From the NCBI GenBank assembly GCA_015489285.1, contig WGAA01000241.1, forward strand, positions 1 through 5,716: a stretch of 5,716 nt of DNA, written 5' to 3'. The translations under genes were made by a program, and so were the position numbers. Source of the stretch: Anaerolineae bacterium (GTDB taxonomy: Bacteria > Chloroflexota > Anaerolineae > JAADDB01). Below are positions 1-5,699 of this stretch, one piece after another; positions within the stretch are counted from its first letter, which is position 1; the number at the start of each line of letters is the position of its first letter. The notes under the pieces are model-generated. The model saw only the letters and a program-made list of their open reading frames with translations, had not been told where the DNA came from and searched no databases.

Positions 1-150
1 CTCCTCGTCACCGAAGCGGGGGGACGGGTGACCGATTATCGGGGGAATCCCTGGCGACCGGGAAGCCCGAACATCGTTGCCAGTAACGGCCACCTGCACG
101 ATGCCATGCTGGAGATCATTGCCCGGGCTCGTTCTGAAGGAAGTACGTGA
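1..150 (+). CDS. Inositol monophosphatase family protein, C-terminal fragment
   Basis: Frame 1 is open from the window edge to a TGA at 148-150 and gives 49 residues, so the 5' end lies outside the window. The visible part starts LLVTEAGGRVTDYRGNPW and continues with NIVASNGHLHDAML. These are the C-terminal hallmarks of the Mg2+-dependent inositol monophosphatase / FBPase-like superfamily, in which this stretch follows directly after the metal-binding WDxAAG motif. That motif, with its catalytic Asp, would be just upstream of base 1. Members hydrolyse inositol-1-phosphate, histidinol phosphate, fructose-1,6-bisphosphate or PAP, and the C-terminal tail alone cannot tell which. The last codons and the stop lie inside a CGTGATG heptamer that begins the repeat region downstream. 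The family call is firm and the substrate is unknown. Confidence 0.88.
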   Translation, partial: LLVTEAGGRVTDYRGNPWRPGSPNIVASNGHLHDAMLEIIARARSEGST

Positions 151-185
151 TGCGCGACGTCACTCGTCATCCGTCATGCGTCAGG
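146..185. repeat. Heptamer repeat block 1 (CGTCANN type)
   Basis: Four consecutive 7-base units are visible: CGTCACT (158-164), CGTCATC (165-171), CGTCATG (172-178) and CGTCAGG (179-185). A related CGTGATG unit at 146-152 overlaps the end of the upstream gene. CGT and the A at position 5 are constant, while the other bases vary. Degenerate tandem heptamers of this kind resemble the short tandemly repeated sequences known from filamentous cyanobacteria. Their role is unknown. Between this block and the next (186-225) I see nothing recognisable. Confidence 0.75.
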
Positions 186-225
186 CGCAGGGAGGAGGTC
201 AGCGCGTTAGGATGGAGCTCGCCGG

Positions 226-266
226 CGTATTCGTAATGCGTGATTCGTGATGCGTAATGCGTAACT
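226..266. repeat. Heptamer repeat block 2 (CGTRATN type)
   Basis: After a 6-base CGTATT, five in-phase 7-base units follow: CGTAATG (232-238), CGTGATT (239-245), CGTGATG (246-252), CGTAATG (253-259) and CGTAACT (260-266). The constant CGT and period of 7 match block 1, with a purine in position 4 in place of C. The block ends directly at the start of the first hairpin module. Confidence 0.8.
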
Positions 267-273
267 TGAAGAT

Positions 274-423
274 AAGGTTGGCTTTGTAGAGTGACGCCGG
301 GCGCTAAACCGCCCGGCTCATCCGAGCGAAGGCCTGCGGCCTCACGCCGGAAAGCCCAGAGGGCTTTGCTTTAATGAGCACGGCGGTTCAGTGCCGTGCG
401 AACCCCGGCCAGGCCGGGGCACA
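274..423. repeat. Hairpin-rich intergenic module, copy 1
   Basis: The copy starts with AAGGTTGGCTTTGTAGAG (274-291) and holds several inverted repeats. Stem 296-303 pairs with 310-317 (8 bp, loop CTAAAC). Stem 330-334 pairs with 338-342 (5 bp). Stem 351-357 pairs with 361-367 (7 bp, 3-base loop). Stem 378-384 pairs with 393-399 (7 bp, loop GGTTCAGT). Stem 403-409 pairs with 413-419 (7 bp, 3-base loop). A second copy follows immediately, with the same order of landmarks. No reading frame fits the region. It could be a non-autonomous palindromic element of REP or MITE type, or a structured RNA. The sequence does not settle which. Confidence 0.75.
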
Positions 424-578
424 AAGGTTGGCTCTGTGGAGATAACCTAGTGCGCGCCCTCGCACGGGGCTAAAGACCCCGTGCTACATCGAAGCGAAGA
501 CCGCCAGAAGTGGCCTTAAGGGGGGCCCCTTCCAGGGGGCTTTGCCCTGACGTAGCCCAGAGGTTCAGCTCTGGGCGG
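424..578. repeat. Hairpin-rich intergenic module, copy 2
   Basis: This is a tandem copy of the preceding module. It starts with AAGGTTGGCTCTGTGGAG (424-441), which matches 274-291 at 16 of 18 bases. The main hairpins are 462-469 with 477-484 (8 bp, loop CTAAAGA) and 555-562 with 569-576 (8 bp, loop GTTCAG). Weaker ones are 518-523 with 526-531 and 533-537 with 545-549. Landmarks shared with copy 1 in the same order are GCTAAA in the first loop, GCGAAG (326-331 and 494-499), GGGCTTTG (361-368 and 537-544) and GGTTCAG (385-391 and 562-568). The stem sequences differ between copies but remain paired. Confidence 0.75.
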
Positions 579-626
579 AACTCGTTACGTTTAGCGCCCG
601 AGGCTGCAGGGTCGATTTCGCTCCTT

Positions 627-715
627 CGTTAACTATTTTAATCGTTAATCGTCAATCGTTAATCGTTTCCTACCACGCAACCCTCACGCCGCTCAATTAC
701 TCGTCACCCATGACT
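627..715. repeat. AT-rich heptamer repeat block 3 (CGTYAAT type)
   Basis: Units CGTTAAT (643-649), CGTCAAT (650-656) and CGTTAAT (657-663) run in phase and end in CGTT. CGTTAAC (627-633) precedes them. A looser continuation includes TACCACGC (671-678) and ATTACTCGTCACC (696-708), then CATGACT (709-715). A 23-base core (645-667) recurs as an exact reverse complement at 5666-5688. TACCACGC and ATTACTCGT also recur there in the same relative order. The block is more AT-rich than its surroundings. The preceding stretch 579-626 shows nothing I can name. Confidence 0.75.
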
Positions 716-740
716 TGTCTACGAAACTCGGGAACCACAT

Positions 741-769
741 TTCCCATCTCCCCCGCTTCTGAGTATACT
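741..769 (+). promoter_or_regulatory. Putative sigma-70-type promoter of dnaN
   Basis: TATACT (764-769) matches the -10 consensus at 5 of 6 positions. TTCCCA (741-746) is a weaker -35 candidate, matching TTGACA at 4 of 6, with an ideal 17-bp spacer. Transcription would start near 776, leaving a leader of about 40 bases before the GTG start of dnaN. The -10 is convincing in this GC-rich context and the -35 is tentative. Confidence 0.55.
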
Positions 770-802
770 TAAGCACAAAGTACCGTCTCCTATCACACCG
801 GC

Positions 803-810
803 AGGAGGTG
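803..810 (+). promoter_or_regulatory. Ribosome binding site of dnaN
   Basis: AGGAGGTG is a near-perfect anti-16S match. Its GGAGG core ends 6 bases before the GTG at 815. This spacing decides in favour of the GTG start. There is no ATG nearby in frame. Confidence 0.85.
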
Positions 811-814
811 CCCT

Positions 815-1987
815 GTGCGTGTCCTCTGTTTGCAAGAGAACCTGGCCAAAGGCCTTTCCGTGGTCAATCGGGCCATTTCCAGTCGCACCACCCTCCCCAT
901 CCTGCAAAACGTCCTTCTGCGGGCCGAAGCCCCGGCCAGTCTCAAACTCTCGGCTACGAACCTGGACATCGCCATCAACTGCTGGGTCGCGGCCCAGGTC
1001 GAAGAAGAAGGGGCGACGACCGTCCCCGCGCGCCTCGTCACCGATTTCGTCAACACCCTGCCCGCGGGAGAACGGCTGCGCATGGAGCTCAACGTGCGCA
1101 CGCAGACGCTCCACGTGGAATGCGACCGCACGGAAGCGAACTTCCGGGTCATCGACGCGTCGGACTTTCCCGTCATTCCCACCGGGGACGGGGAAAGCAC
1201 CCTGACCCTCCCCCCTGCCACCTTGCGCCACATGATCCAGCAAGTGGCCTTCGCGGCCAGCACGGATGAGAGTCGCCCCACGTTGACGGGGGTTTACGTG
1301 ACCACCGATGAGCAACGGCTGGTCTTTGTGGCGACGGACGGATATCGCCTGGCCTACCGCGCGACCCCGGTGGACAACGTGCCGAGCGATCTGGCCGTCA
1401 TCGTTCCGGCCCGCTCCCTGAACGAGCTGGCACGCATCGCGGCCGACGCGGACGAGGAGGGGGACGCGACGGTGACGGTGACAGAGGACCGAAATCAGGT
1501 CGTCTTCCGGATCCCCGGCAAGGGCACCCACGACAGCCGTGGCGCGTTTCAACGGGCGGAGATCGTCTCCCAGCTCATCGACGCCACGTACCCCAATTAC
1601 AAGGCCATTATCCCCGGCAAGTGGGATACCCGCGTCGTCCTCAACACCCAGGAGTTCAAGCAATCCATCCAGCGGGCCTATCTCTTCGCCCGGGAATCGT
1701 CCAACATCGTCAAACTCTCCGTTGTCCCCGGCGATCCCGGAGCCCTGCACGTCCACGCGAGCTCCTCGGATTACGGGGATCACCACGCGGTCCTGGACGC
1801 CATCGTCGAGGGGCCGGAGTTGGAGATCGCGTTCAACGGCCGTTACCTCCTCGACGTTCTCCAGGTGTTGGACTCGCCCCAGATGGTGCTGGAGATGACC
1901 AAACCCAGTCGGCCCGGCGTGATCCGGCCCGTGGGCGCGGGGGAGGACGAGTTCCTCTACGTCCTCATGCCGATGAACCTGCGTTGA
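815..1987 (+). CDS. dnaN: DNA polymerase III subunit beta (sliding clamp)
   Basis: The product is a 390-residue ring-forming processivity clamp. It tethers the replicative polymerase and other DNA enzymes to DNA as a homodimer in the cytoplasm. Family landmarks are visible in order: the N-terminal SRTTLPILQNVLL (23-35), DESRPTLTGV (151-160), the ATDGYRLA motif (173-180), VPARSLNEL (197-205), LIDATYPNY (254-262), FNGRYLLDVL (350-359) and the C-terminal MPMNLR, the form of the conserved MPMRL ending. It is slightly longer than the E. coli protein (366 aa). Part of the excess is a hydrophilic insertion at about residues 233-247, before the VSQLI segment. The GTG start is fixed by an AGGAGGTG ribosome binding site and is preceded by a good -10 element. 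It stands alone, with repeats upstream and a convergent gene 15 bp downstream. dnaA and recF are not adjacent. Confidence 0.97.
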   Translation: MRVLCLQENLAKGLSVVNRAISSRTTLPILQNVLLRAEAPASLKLSATNLDIAINCWVAAQVEEEGATTVPARLVTDFVNTLPAGERLRMELNVRTQTLHVECDRTEANFRVIDASDFPVIPTGDGESTLTLPPATLRHMIQQVAFAASTDESRPTLTGVYVTTDEQRLVFVATDGYRLAYRATPVDNVPSDLAVIVPARSLNELARIAADADEEGDATVTVTEDRNQVVFRIPGKGTHDSRGAFQRAEIVSQLIDATYPNYKAIIPGKWDTRVVLNTQEFKQSIQRAYLFARESSNIVKLSVVPGDPGALHVHASSSDYGDHHAVLDAIVEGPELEIAFNGRYLLDVLQVLDSPQMVLEMTKPSRPGVIRPVGAGEDEFLYVLMPMNLR

Positions 1988-2010
1988 GCCCCTCCCGGAG
2001 CGTCAGGGGC
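1988..2010. terminator. Possible bidirectional terminator hairpin between convergent genes
   Basis: GCCCCT (1988-1993) pairs with AGGGGC (2005-2010), giving a 6-bp GC stem with an 11-base loop. It begins directly after the dnaN stop and overlaps the stop codon of the convergent glgC paralogue (2003-2005). It is the only hairpin in the 15-bp gap. There is no T-tract on either side, so intrinsic termination is uncertain. Confidence 0.35.
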
Positions 2011-3280
2011 GGACGCCGATGGTGCTTCCGCTGGGGATCTCCTCCCCGGGGAAGGCGTCGGCCGCGGTGAAGGGCCGAACGACGACGTTGCGCCCCAGGC
2101 GGGCGCGCGGTGGGACGTGGGCCCGTTTGCCGATGAGGGTGAGGCCCGTGTTCAGCACCGTGGGAAGTTCCCTGTTGGGCGCGTTTACCTCATCGTCCAC
2201 GCCGATAATCGCGGCCTCCCCAATGCGCGATTCCTTGTCCACGATGACCTTGTCCAGCACGGCCCCCGCTTCGATGACCGCATCGGTCAGCACGATGGAA
2301 TCGCGCACCACCGCGCCCGGAGCGATGTACACGCCGGGGGAGATCACCGAACGGATGACGGTCCCCTCCACCCGAGCGCCATCGCAGAGCAAACTCCCCT
2401 CGATCACGGCCTCATCCCCCAGGAGGACGGGCGGACGCTCTTCGCTGCGGGTGTGAATGACCCATTCGGGGTCGTCCATGTTCAGGGGGGGGATTTCCCC
2501 CAGCAGTCCCATGTTCGCCTCCCAGTAGGCCTGGACGGTGCCGATATCGGTCCAGTAGCCGAAGAAGGGGTAGGCGAAGATCCGCTTGCCCCGCTCCAGC
2601 AGGGAGGGGATGACCTCTCGGCCGAAATCCTTCTGTTCCCGCCCCTCCTCCCGTAGCCAGCGGACAAGGAGGGAGCGGTTGAACACGTAGATGCCCATGC
2701 TGGCCAGGGTACTCTCCGGCCGTTTGGGCTTCTCGTGGAAGTGGGTAATCTGGCCCTCCTCGTCGGTGATGACGATGCCGTAGCGGTGGGCCTCATAGTG
2801 GGGGACCGAGTGAACCGCGATGGTCACGTCCGCGTTGTGTTCCAGGTGGAAGCGGAGCAGGTAACGGTAGTTCATCTTGTACACGTGGTCCCCGCCCAGG
2901 ATGAGGACCAGGTCCTCCTTCTGTTCCTCGACAAAGTCCAGGTGGAAACGGACCGCGTCCGCGGTGCCTTCCTGCCAGCGGACCTCTTCGCCGGGCCGTT
3001 TGAGGTATGGCTGAAGCAGGTGAATCCCCCCGGTCGTGCGGTCCAGATCCCAGGGGCGTCCGGCCCCGATGTGCTCGTTGAGCGAGCGAGGGCGGTATTG
3101 GGTCAGCACGGCCACATTGTAGATGTCCGAGTTCACGCAGTTGGAGAGGGCGAAATCGATGATGCGGTATTTTCCTCCGAAGGGGATGGCCGCTTCGGTG
3201 CGCACGTCGGTGAGGACGCTGAGTTTGGGGCTGGCCCCACCGGCCAGTATCAGGGCGACCGCGTCTAGCGTGTTCATCAT
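2003..3280 (-). CDS. glgC: GlgC paralogue with degenerate active site, probable modulatory subunit of ADP-glucose pyrophosphorylase
   Basis: The 425-residue product has full GlgC architecture and near-normal length (E. coli 431): an N-terminal nucleotidyltransferase domain (about 1-280) and a C-terminal left-handed beta-helix (about 290-425, with ISPGVYIAPGAVVRDS). Conserved blocks IIDFALSN, RPWDLDR, GTADA, GDHVYKM (Asp131), EKP (Lys184) and WVIHTRS are present. The nucleotide-binding loop reads LAGGASPKL, where the active neighbour has LAGGAGTRL, so Gly is Ser and the catalytic Arg is Lys19. RAKPAVPF has become RTEAAIPF, so the conserved Lys is Glu29. WYxGTADA has become WQEGTADA. The same Arg and Lys positions are changed in the plant large subunit, which mainly modulates. 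I infer a partner subunit of the upstream GlgC. Low-activity catalysis or a different sugar phosphate remains possible. The gene starts inside the end of glgC (ATGA overlap), behind a G-rich ribosome binding site. Confidence 0.9.
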   Translation of the reverse strand: MMNTLDAVALILAGGASPKLSVLTDVRTEAAIPFGGKYRIIDFALSNCVNSDIYNVAVLTQYRPRSLNEHIGAGRPWDLDRTTGGIHLLQPYLKRPGEEVRWQEGTADAVRFHLDFVEEQKEDLVLILGGDHVYKMNYRYLLRFHLEHNADVTIAVHSVPHYEAHRYGIVITDEEGQITHFHEKPKRPESTLASMGIYVFNRSLLVRWLREEGREQKDFGREVIPSLLERGKRIFAYPFFGYWTDIGTVQAYWEANMGLLGEIPPLNMDDPEWVIHTRSEERPPVLLGDEAVIEGSLLCDGARVEGTVIRSVISPGVYIAPGAVVRDSIVLTDAVIEAGAVLDKVIVDKESRIGEAAIIGVDDEVNAPNRELPTVLNTGLTLIGKRAHVPPRARLGRNVVVRPFTAADAFPGEEIPSGSTIGVRP

Positions 3281-4551
3281 GCTTCCCCCCCTACCGTCTC
3301 CCCTGAGGGAACTGTGTCACCAAAGGGCGCAAACGCGTCTTCGTCCACACCCGAGGCCACAAGCACGTTGCGTCCAATGCGGATGTTCGGCGGGATGTGG
3401 GCGCCCTTGCCGATGACGGTGATGCCCGTGTTCAGCTTGTCGGGCAGCAGCGCGTTGGGGGTATCCATATCCTCTCCCCAGCCCACCACGGCCCCCGCGC
3501 CGACGACAACCCACTTGTCCACGATGACTTTGTCGAGGATGGCCCCGGGACCGATCCACGTGTTGTTCATGACCACGGATTCACGCACCACCGCACCGGG
3601 GGAGACGTACACGCCCGGGCTCAGGATGGAGCGCTCCACCGTGCCCCGGACCACCGCGCCGTTGCACACCATGCTCCGATGGACCCGGGATTGGGGACCG
3701 ATTTTGGCGGCAGGACGTTCGTAACTGCGGGTGTGGATGACCCACTCTCGGTCGTAAAGGCGCAGCGGCGAGTCGGGTTCCAGGAGTTCCATGCTCGTCT
3801 GCCAGTACGCGGCGATGGTGCCGACGTCCACCCAATACCCTTCGAAGGGGAACGCGTAAACCCGGTCCTTGCGCTCCACCATGTAGGGGATGACGTGTTT
3901 GCCGAAGTCGAGGTCCGGGTGTTCCTGGATCAGCTCGCGCAGGCGTTGGGCCAACACCGCGGTGCGGAACACGTAAATGCCCATGTTCGCCAGCGTGCCC
4001 TTTTCCGCGGTCGGCGGCTTTTCCGTGAACTCGGTCACCCGTCCGTTTCGGTTGACCGTGAGGATGCCGAAGCGATGGGTCTCCGACTCGGGCACGTTCA
4101 TGACGGCGATGGTGAGGTCCGCGTTCTTCTCCCGGTGCAACTGGAGCATGGGACGGTAGTCCATCTTGTAGATGTGATCCCCCGAGAGGACGAGGACGGT
4201 GTCCGCGCGCTGGTCATGGATGAAGTTCAAATTCTGGTAAATCGCGTCGGCCGTGCCCTTGTACCACAACTGTCCCCCGCGGCCCTGATAGGGTTGGAGG
4301 ATGTGAACTCCCCCCCGAGATCGGTCCAGGTCCCACGGGCGTCCAATGCCAATGTGTTCGATGAGGGAGCGGGGCAGGTACTGGGTGAGGACGCCGACGG
4401 TGTAGATGCCCGAGTTGACCGTGTTGGAAAGGGTGAAGTCGATGATGCGGTACCGGCCGGCAAAGGGAACGGCCGGCTTGGCCCGCTGTTCCGAGAGCAC
4501 GGTCAAGCGTGTGCCGGCCCCGCCCGCGAGGATCATCGCGACCACACGCAT
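3277..4551 (-). CDS. glgC: Glucose-1-phosphate adenylyltransferase (ADP-glucose pyrophosphorylase), catalytic copy
   Basis: The 424-residue enzyme makes ADP-glucose from ATP and glucose-1-phosphate, the committed step of bacterial glycogen synthesis, in the cytoplasm as a tetramer. The signatures are intact: LAGGAGTRL with Arg15, RAKPAVPF with Lys25, WYKGTADA (96-103), SGDHIYKMDY with Asp125 as the expected catalytic acidic residue, and FTEKP with Lys178 for glucose-1-phosphate. WVIHTRSYERP (270-280) leads into the C-terminal beta-helix domain (ILSPGVYVSPGAVVRESV). Length is normal for the family. The ATG start follows AGGAAGG by 6 bases, and that site overlaps the TAA of iolG, giving a 12-bp gap and an operon. 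The 3' end overlaps the next gene by 4 bp (ATGA), which suggests translational coupling and a fixed subunit ratio. I cannot predict the allosteric effector from the sequence. Confidence 0.96.
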   Translation of the reverse strand: MRVVAMILAGGAGTRLTVLSEQRAKPAVPFAGRYRIIDFTLSNTVNSGIYTVGVLTQYLPRSLIEHIGIGRPWDLDRSRGGVHILQPYQGRGGQLWYKGTADAIYQNLNFIHDQRADTVLVLSGDHIYKMDYRPMLQLHREKNADLTIAVMNVPESETHRFGILTVNRNGRVTEFTEKPPTAEKGTLANMGIYVFRTAVLAQRLRELIQEHPDLDFGKHVIPYMVERKDRVYAFPFEGYWVDVGTIAAYWQTSMELLEPDSPLRLYDREWVIHTRSYERPAAKIGPQSRVHRSMVCNGAVVRGTVERSILSPGVYVSPGAVVRESVVMNNTWIGPGAILDKVIVDKWVVVGAGAVVGWGEDMDTPNALLPDKLNTGITVIGKGAHIPPNIRIGRNVLVASGVDEDAFAPFGDTVPSGETVGGEA

Positions 4552-4563
4552 GGTTTCCCTTCC

Positions 4564-5577
4564 TTATTCCCAGTGAATGGGTACCGGGCGGTGTTCCCGG
4601 TACGATTGCCAGGCCGCATGGCCCATGATGACCGGCACGAGCCCATCCCGCCCCGATACCGGCGGAGGGGTTCCCTCCAGGATGGAGCGAACAAAGGCGC
4701 GCATTTCCTCGATGTACGCCTCGGTGTACCTTTCCATGAAGAAGTACACCGGCTTGGGCCCGTGGGTGCCGCTGCCGTCCAGGTGAATGACCTGGTCGGG
4801 CATCTTGTTGCCCACCGCGATCATCCCCCCGGAGCCGAAGACCTCCACCCGCTGGTCGTAGCCGTAGACGGCCTTTCGGCTGTTGTCGATGCTTACCAGG
4901 GCGCCCGAACGGAAGCGGAGGGTGATGAGGGCCGTGTCGATGTCACCGGCCTCACCGATGGCCGGGTCCACGAACACCCCACCCGTGGCGAAGATCTCCT
5001 CGGGCTCGTCCCCCAGGAGGAAACGGCTCATGTCGAAATCGTGGATGGTCATGTCCAGGAAGATCCCCCCGGAGACTTTGATGTACTCGATGGGCGGCGG
5101 GGCAGGATCGCGGCTGGTGATGCGTACCAGGTGAGGTTCACCGATGGCTCCCGAGGCGATGAGTTCGCGAGCGCGCCGGAAGCTGGGATCGAAGCGGCGT
5201 TGAAATCCCACCTGGAGCTTGATGCCCGTCTCCTCCACCACGCGGAGGACACGACGCACCCGTTCCACGTCCAGGTCCAGGGGCTTTTCACAAAACGCGT
5301 GTTTGCCCGCGCGCGCGGCCATCTCGATGAGCTCCGCGTGGGTGTTCGTGCTAGAGCAGATGACGACCGCGTCGATGTCCTCCCGTTCCATGAGCTCGCG
5401 GGGATCACCGTAGGCGTGGGGGATGTGGTAAGTTTGGGCCACCTGCCGGGCGGCCTCTTCGATGACGTCGGCTACGGCAACGACACGGGCTTCGGGGATG
5501 TGGGCGGTGATGTTGTTGACGTGCAGGCGCCCGATGCGCCCAACTCCAATGACACCCAGAGCAACGCTCTCGGCCAT
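4564..5577 (-). CDS. iolG: Inositol 2-dehydrogenase (Gfo/Idh/MocA family)
   Basis: The 337-residue NAD-dependent oxidoreductase is expected to oxidise myo-inositol to scyllo-inosose in the cytoplasm. The N-terminal Rossmann fold shows GVIGVGRIG with the GxGxxG glycines at 11, 13 and 16. FCEKP (95-99) holds the conserved catalytic-site Lys98. GFQRRFDPSF (124-133) and RDPAPPPIEYIKVSGG (156-171) are strongly typical of inositol dehydrogenases. FLDMTIHDFDM places Asp175 and His179 where B. subtilis IolG has its catalytic Asp172 and His176. Length matches the family (about 335-345 aa). The ATG is preceded by AAGGGGG. It is the first gene of a minus-strand operon with the two glgC genes, and no other iol genes are visible. 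A related cyclitol or sugar substrate is possible because this family changes specificity easily. Confidence 0.88.
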   Translation of the reverse strand: MAESVALGVIGVGRIGRLHVNNITAHIPEARVVAVADVIEEAARQVAQTYHIPHAYGDPRELMEREDIDAVVICSSTNTHAELIEMAARAGKHAFCEKPLDLDVERVRRVLRVVEETGIKLQVGFQRRFDPSFRRARELIASGAIGEPHLVRITSRDPAPPPIEYIKVSGGIFLDMTIHDFDMSRFLLGDEPEEIFATGGVFVDPAIGEAGDIDTALITLRFRSGALVSIDNSRKAVYGYDQRVEVFGSGGMIAVGNKMPDQVIHLDGSGTHGPKPVYFFMERYTEAYIEEMRAFVRSILEGTPPPVSGRDGLVPVIMGHAAWQSYREHRPVPIHWE

Positions 5578-5621
5578 CGTTTCCCCCTTGCTAGCGTGAA
5601 GACCGCGCTACGCATGATGAC

Positions 5622-5688
5622 TAACGAGTAACGGAGTAACGAGTAATCGACCGGCGTGGTAAGACAACGATTAACGATTGACGATTAA
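5622..5688. repeat. Heptamer repeat block 4, reverse orientation
   Basis: On the minus strand the units read CGTTACTC, CGTTACT, CGTTAGT, in the region 5646-5622. Further out, CGTCAAT and CGTTAAT units lie within 5666-5688. That 23-base stretch is the exact reverse complement of 645-667. TACCACGC (as GCGTGGTA, 5654-5661) and ATTACTCGT (as ACGAGTAAT, 5639-5647) are also shared with block 3, in the same relative order. The block lies in the leader or promoter zone of iolG. I found no convincing -35/-10 pair for iolG in 5578-5716. Confidence 0.75.
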
Positions 5689-5699
5689 GGGACTGGCGC

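Noticed and set aside
212..250. Tiny 12-codon reading frame starting ATGGAGCTC behind a GGAGGAGG sequence
   Set aside because: It runs into the heptamer repeats, is very short, and the purine stretch is too far upstream to be a convincing ribosome binding site.
146..266. CRISPR array
   Set aside because: The units are 7 bases, degenerate and directly adjacent, without the long identical repeats and unique spacers of a CRISPR array.
627..668. AT-rich stretch near dnaN as a replication origin unwinding element
   Set aside because: I see no TTATCCACA-like DnaA boxes around it, and the same 23-base core occurs upstream of iolG, so it is better explained as a dispersed heptamer repeat.
719..1786. 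355-codon open frame on the minus strand over dnaN
   Set aside because: It is antisense to a clear dnaN gene, has no family motifs, and is a GC-driven shadow.
2117..3268. Plus-strand frames opposite the second glgC (2117-2656 and 2735-3268)
   Set aside because: They are shadows of the minus-strand glgC paralogue, whose protein aligns with GlgC along its full length.
5592..5610. Small hairpin (TAGCG with CGCTA) in the iolG leader
   Set aside because: It has only 5 pairs with a 9-base loop and no supporting feature, which is compatible with chance.
3397..5631. Long open frame of 744 codons on the plus strand
   Set aside because: It is antisense to glgC and iolG, both of which have unmistakable family motifs. 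Its length reflects high GC content, and its translation shows no recognisable domain.
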